Source: Synanceia verrucosa (lineage: Eukaryota > Chordata > Actinopteri > Perciformes > Synanceiidae). Taken from it: a stretch of DNA of 64,000 nucleotides. Under the pieces are notes generated by a model. The model was given only the letters and a program-made list of their open reading frames with translations, was not told the DNA's origin and ran no database searches. Location of the stretch: positions 24,068,619 to 24,132,618 of the forward strand of contig CM056550.1 in assembly GCA_029721515.1 (NCBI GenBank), written 5' to 3'. The stretch's first letter is position 1. Each line of letters opens with the position of its first letter. A program made the position numbers and the translations under genes. This document shows, one piece after another, positions 36,206 to 48,876 of this stretch.

Positions 36206-38852
36206 GACTACAGTGTGGAACTTCTGTGTTCTGCATCAAGTCTTTTCTTCCTTTTTTTCTCAATGTACTGTGCAATTTCAAATCAGCTGTTTGCCGAACT
36301 GAACAGGTGCGTACTGAAAAGGTTCGGTTCAGTACGTGTACCTTTACAGGCCTTCTATTTATACGCCTTCCCATGTGATCAGGTTGATACTCTCTGTGGT
36401 TTATGTCCTATATATTTATTATAAAGTGATATTTATATCAATCTCAAGTCTGCTAATTGTTAGTATGCTAAAATATGATACCCAAGAGAAGTTTTACTTT
36501 GTCCCTGAGAAATGGATTTTCTCCAGTCCTCCAATCCACAAAAATCAGGATATTCATATCCATATGTCATGACTATGCAGACGATGTGCAGCTGTGTGCA
36601 GTGGCTTCCTCTGTGAATCACTTGACACAATAATATATTCATCATTATTACTTATACTCAATCAACATGTCACAGTAGGGAAAGCACAGCTGTAAATGAA
36701 ATGAATGACAATTTCATGGTGTTAAAATGTGCTCTTGCTATCTTGTTTGTGCTCACAGTATAGTTATTTTTTATTTTCAGTCTGCATGTTAATTGTGTTT
36801 TTGACTTTATTCTGCCTCTTGTACAGTAAACACAATACATACTCAAAACCTGCTTAGATTTACGAAATTGGGTCACAGCTCATGCCTGATTGTGAATAGC
36901 TGTCGTCCATCATTTAGACTGTGTTGGCATATTTATTTGACTGAACAGATTTATTATCGAGAGAACCATATGAGTCTCTTAGAGTGCCACAACAATCTGA
37001 GGAAGTGTGAATGTGACCTCCATTCTGCTCCAGTTTGGTGCCAAGACAGCAGGGAGCGATTTGTCCTCTCAGACGAAATGCTTCTCTTACTGACACATTT
37101 CTCTAAAACAAGGATGGGGATTGTTTCAGAAACACTTATCTACCATAATAAACACTCTAGAGTATTACAGCAAACAAAATATTGATATATTTAGACCTCA
37201 GCAGTGATTATTGCCTCTGCGATTGTTTTAATATGCAGTTGTTTCTGTTTTGAAGCAGTCATTGTTTATTGCATGGCTTTCATGATGGGAACATGTTGAG
37301 ATTAGACATCAGCAGCACTGACAGAGTTTAAGCACCCGACCTGCTGCAGGCCACAGTGTCTCATCCAATAATTGATAGTTGAGAAGAGACCCACTCCTGG
37401 GCAGCCTGTGTCAGTCCCTCAGGGTGAAAGGCCTCTTGTTTTCTCACACAGGGCGCAGAGTGATTTCACACCTGCCATGTTTGGACTGGTTAAATGAAGC
37501 CTACAGTGTTTAATCCCTTTTGTTTGGGTTGTGGTGAAATTGACAATACCGCCAAACAACTGCCAGGCCTAAAAATAGCAGTGAAATGGTTTATGTGGAG
37601 CAGAAATGCAACTAGACCACGACAGGAAAAGAGCCTGTAAGTCCTTTTATAGACACACTGCCTTATTTATGTCCTGTCCTGTGAGCAGTTTTTTTTTCAG
37701 TATTTTAATCTTAATTTTAACAAAGACATATTTTGATCTATAAAATGTCAGAAAATAATCGAAAAATCCAGAGAACCAGACAAAGAAAAGCAACAAAACT
37801 TAGCTAGTACTATTTTTGCTATAAAAAGACTTCAATCAAATGTTTTCTGGTGATGCAGTAAATTATTATACTAATAATAATTTCAGTTCATCTTTAATAG
37901 CAGTTTTTTGTGTCTTATAAAAACAAATCAGCTTTGGCAGATATTGGATAATGATTTCTAGATTTACAGTATAAATTATGAAAATGTTTGGTTGCTCACA
38001 CACATAATGTATGTGGCCATTATCAAACATCTTAAAATGTCATATCAAACCAACAGAAAACACCACAAGTTTTTCTTTTCATATGGAGCTCCACATATCC
38101 TTTAATGTGGTGGCTAAAAAAACATGACTCATCCTGGATTCAACAATGGTTTTCAGGTAGAAAATGGCAGCCAAGCAGATCTTCTGTTAAACCCTGTAAA
38201 CAATCAGGCAGAAAGATTCCTCCACACAAGTGTTATGTTTTGAACATTGTCTCACAAGCTATCCCCCCGTTGCCATTTCCAAAGTAGAGAGAAGAAAAGG
38301 AGGACGAGTCGAGTCAATTAAGGTGACTGTTAGTATAATTCAGTCTGTGCCGAGATGAAACCAGCCTAATAATACCCATTCCCTCTCCACCGCTGAACTA
38401 GCATTCCCTTTATTTAGCTGCACGAAGTGATTGCTCAAATGAAAAGAGATTTTAATGGGGTGCTTCTCACTGGGGGCCTTTTTGAAACGGGAATGGACCA
38501 AAGCAGTTTGTACTTCCTGTGCTCCACACTAAGCTTCTGGTCCACTGTGGAGATGTTTCAGTTCAAGGGTTATGGGTTTCAAATGTTGGTTATGAACTCA
38601 TATTAAAGCAACATTTCTGACATTTATAAAAGTACAGGTACAAGAGATGTACATTTTCAAAGCGTTTCCATGATAGGCACATAATTGGCTGCAGATGTTT
38701 ACTGCTTTTAATGTAAATTTGCTGTTTTTGCACTACTAGCAGTGGCATGTCAGCTCATCAGGTTGACAGGTGTGCAAAGACAATAGAAATGTTCTCGCAT
38801 TGTGGCCATTTTCCCTCTAAACTTATCAGACTTGCTTCATGCTCAATGAAAC
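36206..38852 (+). other. intron 2 segment, no gene
   Basis: Unique noncoding sequence. Repeat-free blocks near 37320-37640 and 38340-38480 could be conserved elements. No exon or RNA gene is visible. Confidence 0.45.
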
Positions 38853-39122
38853 TTTATTTGGCTCAGCGGTTGCCAGATATGGCACCAAAACCCTCAGGGG
38901 CTGGCTGTGTCATCTACAGGTCAGAGACATCTCAGGGTGCTTTCAAACAAGCAAGAGTGCATTCGGGTTGTGTTTGTTAGCATCACTGTCCTGTTCTAAT
39001 ATATTTGAATACTTGAATATAAACATGACGAATGCTGGATTCATCCTCTTAGTGAAAGAGCAAATGTTTGTCAAGACAAAATAGGTATGTAGTAACTTAT
39101 ATCTATTTAGGAGGTATAGTCT
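38853..39122 (+). repeat. local duplication, copy 1
   Basis: Shares ttatttggctcagcggttgc, cagatatggcaccaaaaccc, gcaagagtgcatt, ctggattcatcct and tagtgaaagagca with 40623-40905, in the same order and orientation. It ends near ctatttaggaggtatagtc. The function of the unit is unknown. Confidence 0.85.
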
Positions 39123-40622
39123 TTACCCAATATTTCACAACAAATAAAGATTACAGAATATTTTAAAAAGACAGATTTTTTTTAGTAGCAGAATTTAAAA
39201 ACTAATTTATGCATGTTACATTTCCATGGTTCCATTTTGGAAAAAATAAATAAATTGCTGGAGACCTCTATAGCCAGCAACAAGAGCTGATATTAATAAC
39301 CATTTTATAATTGTCCAGTATTTTATGCCATTTTTAGGAACATTTTGGTCAGTTATCTGAACCTTTTGAAAGCATAAATGGTGGGAGTAAAGCTTTTTAC
39401 AGCTTTTAAACTTCTCCTTCAGTAACATGCTTTATCTTTTTTACTTTGCCCCTCACAGAGTTGACTTGAAGCTCAATATGCTCTGTGTAATGCAGGAGCT
39501 CTTTTCTTATTTTTGCTTTTCAACCAGTGATTGATGGGGTCTAAGTACTTTTTATTTATCTCCAGTAGGATTCAAAGAGAGAAAGGAGCATTGTACTGAA
39601 TGCAGGATAATAAAGCAACTTTGAAAACGAACAAAAGAACAGAAACATTTGTTCAGATTTTTTTCTTTTATTCTACTCCTCTTCATTCTTCCACATATTC
39701 TATATACGTCACGAACATCTTAGAGAGACTGTGCATACTTTGTTAGTACCTTGGTGATGACACGATGGAGTAATAACACACAAAAATACCTTTGAAGGAT
39801 GGTGGGGTTTCTTGCAGAAGTCCAGAACAGTGAATATATTATGTGTATCTACGAACATTGAGGACATTTTCCTGCAAGGCCTATGAAGTTGCTGCTCCTC
39901 CCCATGCTTGGTGCCTGGAAGGAGGTACAACTTTATCAGATAAAGTACAGGGAAAAAAGTTTCTTTTGCACAGTTAACATCACAGATTAAACGAATAAGA
40001 CTGTAACACCACTGCCTGTAGGCGCTTTCTGCAAGATGAGCACTGATATGTGTCTTTGGCTATTTTTAGGTGAGTATATATATATATTCGGAATAAAAAT
40101 GCAGTTTCAGTCATCTTTAATTTTATTTTTCAAATTATCAGGCATCCTAAATCAAGCCTAAAATAATGTTGGTCAGAGAGGTGACCTACAGCAATTCATG
40201 CACAGTTTATAACAATCTCTCAGTGAAAGGGGAAATTAAGCCTTTCTTTCTGGAACAAAGCTTACCTTCACTAATGGAAAATCTATATAATTCTCAGATA
40301 GAGCTCTGCTGCAGATTGAGTTGGTTTAATGCTCTCTGTTCCCCTCCTATATACCAGCATACAGTGGATAGATGGTATCGCGACCATAAAAGCAACATGT
40401 CTGCAGGCACATGTGCACACTCACATGCATGCTGATACTTACTACGTGAGCTGTGAAATGTACGATGCTTGGCCTCATTTCATCCAGCAGATGCTGCTTT
40501 GGTGTAAAACCAGCCTTTTTTTAAGATGTCACTTGATCTGTCGTCGACTGCCATTCTGCACAGTCTCAGAGCAGAATGATGGGGGTGATGAAGGTCGTTG
40601 GCTTGTTCACCATTGCCCAATT
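39123..40622 (+). other. intron 2 spacer between duplicated copies
   Basis: About 1.5 kb of AT-rich sequence separates the two copies. No exon is supported. A 143-codon frame at 40329-40760 runs from unique sequence into copy 2 and has no domain. Confidence 0.5.
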
Positions 40623-40905
40623 TTTATTTGGCTCAGCGGTTGCCAGATATGGCACCAAAACCCTCAGGGCCTGGCAGTGTCATCTACAAGTCATGGACAT
40701 CTCAACATGCTCTCAGACCTGCATAAAACAAGCAAGAGTGCATTTGTGTTGTGTTTATGAGAGTCACTATGCTATTCTAATATATTTGAATATTCAAATG
40801 TAAATATGACAAATACTGGATTCATCCTGTTAGTGAAAGAGCAGATGTTTATAATATTTGGTAAATGTAGTTACATTTATTATGTCTATTTAGGAGGTAT
40901 TGTCA
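40623..40905 (+). repeat. local duplication, copy 2
   Basis: Same unit as 38853-39122, with small insertions (for example around 40706-40730) and scattered substitutions. This indicates an old duplication or two insertions of one unrecognised dispersed repeat. The high identity of the first 50 bases against the diverged middle is notable. Confidence 0.85.
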
Positions 40906-41272
40906 TTATAGAAACAATACATATGATGGTTTGTGACTCTATTGAAATGCAGATTTATTTTTTTGGTAGGTGACTAGGGTTCAGGGAAAAGAAGCTTTTT
41001 TGGCTTAATCATTTCCTTCTCTGTCAATCATACACACATACAGAGTCCCAACAGGTAAATAGAGATGTGCATAGCAGATGTTTCATTGATCCACAGCTAG
41101 ATGAAAGCATGCTGCATGTAGCAGTGTAGCCGTTCTGCTTGAGGCCATCTCCTTGCACATTCATTTGCATGCAGCAGGCTGAAATCAGGTGTGTAACTGT
41201 CAGGATTTGTCAGTGTTGTGCTTCCACACCATACTTATTCAAGGGGACAAAGAGCCAGCAAGGAGTACACAG

Positions 41273-41274
<2 letters not shown>

Positions 41275-41326
<52 letters not shown>
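41275..41326 (+). repeat. (GT)n microsatellite
   Basis: About 26 uninterrupted GT units in intron 2. Confidence 0.95.
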
Positions 41327-41327
<1 letters not shown>

Positions 41328-43924
41328 TCAGCAGTGTTGACAGCATTTGTGTATGACATTTAAGGCTGGGCAGAGACTATGAGCATAATTGTGTCTATTT
41401 GAAGTGGTTATAGTGACTGGAGAATGAATAACATGCGTTGAAGGCCTGCCCTTGCCTCTTTGTTGCCTCGATAAGACATCCAGCTACGTTCCTCCAGAAA
41501 GAGTCGAGTTTTCTGATGCACTGAAACTCCTCTTCACCAACTTCAGCACAGCACTGTGCTGTATGTTATGTATGGTATGCTTATTTATTTAATATCTAAA
41601 AATGAATAATATTGTATAAATGGATAATGTAAGTTACACTTTTGTTTAATTTTTTATGCCTTTATTGAGAACTGACAGTAGAGAGATGACAGGAAATAAG
41701 GGGAGAAGAACCCATCCACATGCAACAAAGATCAAAAATCCTGGACTTTAGGACACAAAAACACAACAGTGCACATTCAGGCTTAATCTGCACAATAATA
41801 TGAAATAGTTGGAATGGCTGTCAAACTGAATTCAGAGCTTTATGAATACTTCATGCCATTTCTTAATTGTAAGACCATCACTGGTTAATATGTTACTGTA
41901 ACTCAAAGAGCAATTTCAGGTAGATTTAACACAAAAAGGCCGAAACACAACCCAGAATGCAACTCTACTCTGCAGTGTGTCTATCACAGTAATCATCGAG
42001 AAAGACTAGTCGCGAAAATGAGTGAGCTATTAGGTGAGCAATAATCTCTCCCACCTGCTCATTAAAATAAACACTCTGCTCGAGCTACACGGTTTAAATT
42101 AGCATTGAGTGGGGAGAGAGCTGCACTATCAATGCGCTAAGCATCCATTATGATTTACATCTTTTCAACTCATTTCAAAGCGATAACTCTGCATTTTAAA
42201 AGGTAGATGCAGATGAATTTTGCCTACATACATTTGCATGCTACAAGTTATTCTCCAATACTGTGCTCACTTTCATCCTTCTTCATCCTATACTTTACAA
42301 ACTGCTGTTCATACTATCATAGATGGCAAATTTCGATCATTCTTGTTTCGTTAAAGTACAGTATTTCTGTGAGGCTAACTGAATTTGGGGCAACCAAAAA
42401 CACAGTTCAGGAGTATGTATAAAAAATACACCTTGAAACTGATAACAGTGCTTTTCTAGAGATTGATGCAAATATATTTTCCCAGCAAATTGGACTGAGT
42501 AACATTTTAAAGACGAAATATCAAATTCTATATAAACCGTGAATTCAGCAGACTTTGAGGGTTTTAATATTAAGAAACCTTATGCCATTTCTTCTCTACT
42601 TGTAGTACTGTTAGGCAGTGCTTTACAGTTTATTAATTAATGTGTAATTATTACTGATTGTTCAGTCACTTTGAATATTAAAATGTATGCTCAGATATCA
42701 GTTAAACAAGTAATAAAGTATGAAAAAAAATAATGTTTTAAAACTGACCAAAACTTGAAGGAGCAGCTTGTCACTAAAGAGTCCACCTTAAGTCAGATAA
42801 GATAAGATAAGACAAATTAAGATTCAAAAAACTTTATTTATTTGGGCAATTAAGGGTACACAAAGTAGACAACAACAACATAAAATTGAGGAAAAATTCA
42901 AAACAGTAACAGAGATATGCAGCATGGACTGAAACCACATCACTAAGGGCCTATATAAACTTACTTAAATCACCAGGTGGAAAGAAAGACCCATGATCTT
43001 GGCTTGGGTCTCCTCAGGAGTCTTGAGGAGTTGTAGCCAACAAGCAGCCTAATATCTCCACACACTGCACCGCTAAAACGCTACTGTTGACTTCACACTC
43101 ATCATCACACACAGTGGGCCGCTCGGTTGGCAATACACTGGTGGAAGTAGACGCATCAGTATAAACACAACCTTGTAGCTAAACTAGGTGGACAGTCTGG
43201 GAACTTGGTTGCCATTTTGCGCATAATGTTATACTGCAGATGGTAAATGATTGGCTTAACCTGTTCGTACGGCCAACCGCAAGGCACTAACGTCATCGGT
43301 TAGCAGTTAATGAATGAGGGTCCAAAATTACACCATGCAGTACTGGTCACAAAACTGAGTAGAACAGCAGAACAAACAGTTGATTAAAATATTACTCTAC
43401 TGCTTATGTGGGCTAAACTGTAAACTGCTGCTGTTTAATTATGGCAGTGATTATATCAGTCAAACTGAAGTGGGTATGGGAAAAATAATGACTATGTGCT
43501 GCATGAGTGACTGGTATTTCGATTGAAACCTTAACCACACTCAACCTATTGGAAATGTAAACAGGAGAGTAGAAATGATTTGTTCTAATCAAACAGGACC
43601 TTTGCAATCAATCATCACAGACGGCGGGCTGCGGTATCTGACGTAAACGCATGAGGTGGATGTGGATTGAAAGCTTTTGAATGTTTTCGCGCACAATGTC
43701 GATAACTTGGAAGAGCAACGTAGCACAGCTGCATTTTAACAAGAACTAGAAACAGATTGATATCTGATTCCTATTGTTGTCAAGTTATGCCAGGAAGGAA
43801 ATTACATTTGAATGTCCTTATGGGAGCATGCAGGTGTGAACTCTGAATAGAAAAATGGTGCTGGGAAGAAGAGGAAGGGGGGAGAGGTGGGATGTTCATG
43901 TTGTTGATAGCCAGTCCTCTGCCA
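41327..43924 (+). other. intron 2 segment upstream of the alternative promoter
   Basis: No gene. Bases 42793-42870 hold a GATAAGATAAG repeat and aaaactttatttatttgggc, resembling a LINE tail in minus orientation. Bases 42030-42160 form a motif-dense, repeat-free block. Bases 43080-43300 and 43610-43710 are locally richer in CpG and may be old DNA elements. Confidence 0.4.
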
Positions 43925-44337
43925 GCTCTCTCTCTCTCTATCTCTCTTCCTCGCTCTCTCGCTCTCACATACTCGAGCTCACAGAAGAATAAACACTTGC
44001 TCTTCAGGCTCTCAGCATCACACTCTTTTCCCTTCCTCGCTGTTTCTCTCCTCTCGTCCCATAAAGGGCAGCGTGATCAGCAGAGCGAGGCTCTTAATTG
44101 AAGCAGGCATGCATCTTTCTTCAGCTGCAGCAGTTTGGATGGCAGCCAAGATGTGTCGTTGACCGAGAAAAGGGTTTCACCTCAGTTAGAGAATCAGAGT
44201 GGAGGAAAGAGTGGGGAGACGGGGAAGGTTATCTACGAGGAGGCACTTTGTTGTTCAACTTCTCTGATGGGAGATGAACTGGCAGGAGACGCCTAAGTGA
44301 AAGAGTGGCAAGCAGAGGAAGCACAAAACACGTGGAG
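43925..44337 (+). promoter_or_regulatory. znf385c: znf385c internal promoter and exon 1b 5' UTR (proposed)
   Basis: A (CT)n-rich tract (43926-43970) leads into cataaaggg (about 44061), a possible weak TATA-like element. A leader of about 250 nt follows, locally enriched in CpG. It ends at the ATG of a mini coding exon. Three short upstream ORFs lie at 44109-44162 (17 codons), 44267-44296 (9 codons) and 44274-44300 (8 codons), all closing before the main ATG. An in-frame TGA at 44275-44277 means the main frame cannot extend upstream. The transcription start is inferred. Confidence 0.5.
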
Positions 44338-44347
44338 ATGCTGTTCG
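44338..44347 (+). CDS. znf385c: znf385c exon 1b coding part (short isoform start)
   Basis: ATG CTG TTC G with donor gtgaga at 44348. It ends in phase 1, exactly as exon 2 does, so it joins the 57165 exon in frame to give MLFGALCQSQVHPLLSSLPL. From memory, human ZNF385C starts ML-G followed by a similar linker, and ZNF385D has a comparable -FGGTCQSP start. This match, the donor and the leader support a real alternative first exon. The short form lacks zinc finger 1, the acidic tract and the basic stretch. Confidence 0.65.
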
Positions 44348-45015
44348 GTGAGACAGTTTGTTTACTCTTCCAGTCAGTGCTGCTTAATTATGGGAATGCA
44401 AAGTAGCTGAGGTTTATCAGGGTTTTTTTTGTCCTGAGATGTGCTGGTTTTTGTGGATCCATCTGTGTAAATGCATGTGGGTGCCCCCCTGTCAGTGTGT
44501 GTTTTACAACAATGACTTCACACCGTTGCTCAAGGGCAGACTCGGTCTCCCGTCTGCCATCTGCCCTCTTTCAGTTCCTCTGCATCCACAATGAGTCTCT
44601 CGCCTGTTTGTTTTTCTAATTGACCCCTTTTTGATGAAGCCAAGTGTAGAGTTCAGACCAATCCAACACTGTCGCTCCCAGATGTGTCAAGTCATTTTAA
44701 AGCCACACAAGAACAGCGTTGATATCACTGCGCAGATTGCTAGCAATTATGTCTTTGCCTCCTGAGGGAAATATGCCCAGATTAGCTTGCATAATTGGAG
44801 CCTGTTAAAGATAAAGGCAGTGTGGGGATTTTTAGTCATTTGTGTTTGCTTTTTTCCCAGTAAAGGAGCAAAATGTTGATTGCATTTAAAATGTAGACGC
44901 ACTTTAGTGTTGCCAAGTTAAACTCTTTCATTTTACCAGCATGCCTCAATAGTATATACACAGTACAGTTTACCAGCCTCAAACTCATTGTTTGACCTCT
45001 TGATAAATTCATGCA
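44348..45015 (+). other. intron downstream of exon 1b
   Basis: Noncoding. Bases 44560-44840 are repeat-free with motifs such as tctaattgacccc, tgctagcaattatg and cttgcataattgg. Being within 500 bp of the proposed promoter, they may be part of its control region. This is inference. Confidence 0.4.
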
Positions 45016-45122
45016 AATAAACAAGAGTTTGATATGTGTGTACAATATATATAGCTAAAATGATTAATAAATAAACAAAGTTTGATATGTGTGTACAATA
45101 TGTACAGCTAAAATGATTAATC
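45016..45122 (+). repeat. 54-bp tandem duplication
   Basis: Two units start with aataaacaa at 45016 and 45070. Each contains gtttgatatgtgtgtacaat and gctaaaatgattaat. They differ by a few substitutions and small indels, so the event is fairly recent. Confidence 0.9.
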
Positions 45123-48100
45123 AGTGTCTATGTAAGTTCATTAATCTTTTCAGTGACTTTTAAAGCAAAAATGCCATTTGGTAGAAATGTGTTTTTTGGC
45201 CTTTTATCACTTTAAATTGTTTATCTTTGGGGTTTGATTTGTTGATTTGATTAAAAAAAATGGATTTTTAACATGTAACCTTGGCCTCTGGGAAGTTTTA
45301 ACTATTTTTTTGATCTGCAATAGACAGAGCAAAGGAGCAAAGACATAATCATCAGATTAATCTGTAATTAAAATAATCGTTAGTTGCAGCTGGATGAACA
45401 CTGATGTACAATATCTTATAGTCTTTACATAATGAGGATGAGAAAGATCTTACATTCGTTGTGTGATGAGGATGAGAGAGAAGCATAATTTCTCATCTCG
45501 TAGCGTTCACTTGATTATTTGTATTGATGTAGAATATGTGTACAGACACACACACATGAACAGAAATACTCAGAAGTATCTGTGTGGCAGCTCTGGATGC
45601 TGTCTTCTTTAAACGGCAGATTAGGGAGATCAAAGGGAAACAGTTGGAGAGGAGATAACTGTAGAGTTTTGCCTGGTGGCCATGCTGCAGCTGTCCTCCA
45701 CCCTCCACCCCTCATCAAGAGCTCTGTTTGGAGGGTGCAGTGACAGCCTGGGTGTTTAAATCTCTCCCTCTGTTCAGTATAACACGCAGTAGATGTAATG
45801 ATGTGTAAAAAACCTACATTAAAATGTATTTCTCAGCTTTGAGGTTTATATCTTTCTATGTCTTCTGTTGCAAAGTAGCAGACATAAAATGGTATGTAGC
45901 ACAGCAGGATACAGTAATGTAACAGCACACATTATGAGCTCTGTCTCCGTGCATAGAACCACATGATGCACAGTCAGTGATCCCACCCACAGTATGACAT
46001 GGAGACTGGTTTTGGTAATTATGTGTTCAGAGTGGCAAAGCATAACACGCTGTGCAGGTGGTCAGTGTCAGGTCTGTCTAAAATGTCTAACTTTTATTCC
46101 CTTTCAAAAGGTGGTCAAACACCTGGATTGGTTCAAATTCACAATCCAGCAGCGTTAACGATTCATTATTCTAATCGTAAGGTAATGAGTGGGGCTCAGT
46201 GTGGTTTTAATTGCAATACTGATAATGCAGATTATCATAGAAAAAAATTAATTAGGCTACTGTACTTTGACTCAGTGCCTTGTGTCAGGGAGAGCATTTT
46301 AATTTATTTGTGCCAAACAGCATCTGAAACACCAGTCAACAGTGTCTGTGGACTTGAGTTTGCAGGTTCAGTGCATATGTGCATAAAGTGTGATATTCTG
46401 CAAAGATTAATTATAGTGTATTTCTGTCTGTGACAGTAACAAAAAAATGCACAAACAGTGATTGTTACAGAATCCACACTGTAACAGAAATAAATCAGAC
46501 ATCTCATATTTCATCATGTCACTCTGTAGGGAAAAGTCACATAAACTAATAAACTAATAGCAAGTGTAAAATTTGGTTAAAGGTTAACAAAAGATACAAG
46601 TGCTGATAACATCATTGCATGACTTGTGAATTAAGTCTTGGAGCTGAAGACAGATGCAAGCTTTAGAGGCTTAGAGCCACTCAAATCATGCTTCAAAATG
46701 TTTCCAAAATGTGCCCTAGGAATGGAGCTGCATGCCAAGACCGAATACATTTAGCCATTTTAATGGTTTAGACACATGCCATGGATTTCTGTTGTTTTGG
46801 GGCATTTGTCAAGAGCTCATGCAGCCTCAAGATATCTGGTAACTAGGACTGTGAGAGAGTGATCACAGGGATCTGTGGAGGCCATTTGAGTCTGTCTGTT
46901 GGGCACATAGTTTCATTACTCATTTCTTCACCTGCTGTGTACCTTCCAAATAATAACGGCTGTATTACAGTCCAGGAGATGCAGAGTATGTGAAGAGTTT
47001 TTTTCTGTTATCAGGAATATACTCCTCCAAATTGTACTAAAGGATGAACTGATTAGAGTTTGGTAATCAAAGGTCAAAGATCAAGGTTGATGTGACCTCA
47101 CAAAACAGACTTGGATGTAAACTGCAATTGGTAATTCTAATTTTGTTCATTTTCATCTCAGAGGTCTACTTTCCATCACAAACTTACACTGTAATAACTC
47201 ACATGGAGGGATTACTCCCCAGTGTTGGTCCACAACATCTGTTTCAGATTGTCATGTAATTTGGAATAAATATTCTTTGAAAATTATTTTAGTGACATTC
47301 TGAACTTTGGTCTCAAACTATAATTTGCTGTAGATATTTATAGTCCATCGAGGATGCATGTTCTGATGTTTATTGGTGACCTTTTTCTTCTAGTATCACA
47401 AGTTAGAGAATAACAGAAGAATATGATGAGATGAGAATCTGTATATTTTTTAGAAAGTTAACAGCACTGCTGTATCAGCTCTGTTTTCAAGTGCACTTAC
47501 CTGACAAAGTGTAGTGTCCATGTGTCAAATGACCAAAGGATATCCATTTCAACAACAAAAGTAAAGAGTTTAACTGGGATTCAGCTTTCCTTGGCAAAAT
47601 AACAATTTGTTGTGTTGAAACAGTTCTTTTCTGTGTCACCACCATCAGGGATGGACTCTCAAGGACTCTGGTACTGATATTCCTTCCATGTCCTTCAAGC
47701 TGTCCTTCAGCTCTACCTCCGTCTGAACGCCTGTTTGCTTCACTATTTCTAAGTTTTGACATGCACTAAGTTGGTTTTGCAGTATTTCTACCTCCTGCTG
47801 GCTACTGTTCATAAACTGCTGCTGACTGAGAACATTTTCTTTCTTTCTTCATGAGAATTAATCTCTCTTTGTAGTGGTGATGAACGATTGAGGTCAATTG
47901 TTACAGAAACTCTTAAATGGCTCAAATGTTGCTCATGCTTCAATTTAAGATATGCTCAAGCGTGAACACACACATACAGACATTCACACTCAAACTACAC
48001 ACTCTGTCAGCAAAATGCATTCACGTTTTGGTATTTGCTGAAATGCTGACTTGAATGAAAATATTGTGCTGCCAAATCCGGCGACGTGCCTTGAAAGTCA

Positions 48101-48318
48101 AGCAGAAAATGCAAAACTGGATGAAATATGCAACTGCCAGGAGACATGACATTGCCCGAAAATGTTGACTACATATTCAAGTGGTCTTTATTAGGATTCA
48201 TGCAGTACACTGTGAGTACACACTGCGCACAATGTGTGCCTGATTGGGTTAGCTGCAGTGAAGTAAGATTTAAGTTGTGTGATGATTCTTTTAGCCACAC
48301 AGCCTTTGAACTTTGTCA
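45123..48318 (+). other. intron 2 segment, no gene
   Basis: Unique AT-rich noncoding sequence. The longest open frame of the whole window (45999-46433, 144 codons) lies here but has no domain, no CpG island, no splice context and ordinary AT-rich composition. Confidence 0.5.
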
Positions 48319-48876
48319 TTAAAGGAAGCGTTTGTAACATTTAAGTGCATCTATTGTCAGAAATGGATTATTATTAATATATTAATCACTGATTTTTTCA
48401 TCACCTGAAACAAAGAATTGCTGACTTTTTGTGAATGAGCCCTTCATATGAGCAGGTTTTCTTCACTGAATCCACAATATTGTTCCATAATATTTCTAAT
48501 CTCAAACCACCTTTTATTACTGGGGCTGTCAGCGGTAACGCATTAATCATGATTAAATTAAAGGAAAAGTTTAACACTTTTTTTAATGATGTTAATAATG
48601 TGCTTTTATTTTGTCGCTTCAATGCACACTTTGCCCTGCAATACGCTTCTACTAAAACTCCCAGACGGCTCAGTTGAGACGTCAAACAATATGCACCTCA
48701 TGTAAAACTGAATTGAAGTATCACCAAAATACTTCAAAGCTCTATTTTGAACCATGCAAGTCTCCACAGACCTGTGTGTCAACAGCACTGCCAAATGTTT
48801 ACCTGAAGACCAGTGTTTATTGCAATCTGCAACCTCACTACTAGATGTTACCAAATCCGAAACACTGCACCTTTAA
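48319..48876. mobile_element. short inverted-repeat DNA element (MITE), TTAA-type ends
   Basis: The left end, ttaaaggaagcgtttgtaac then atctattgtcag, and the right end, ctactagatgttaccaaatc then acactgcacctttaa, are diverged inverted copies. Both borders are TTAA, fitting a duplicated TTAA target. Same family as 5692-6002. A second terminal motif (ggggctgtcagcggtaacgc, 48522-48557) lies inside, so another element may have inserted. No transposase. Confidence 0.65.

Noticed and set aside
40329..40760. 143-codon open frame
   Set aside because: Runs from unique intron into the second copy of a duplicated noncoding unit; no protein family resemblance.
45999..46433. Longest open frame of the window (144 codons, + strand)
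   Set aside because: No recognisable domain, AT-rich intronic composition, no promoter or splice context; expected by chance in 64 kb.
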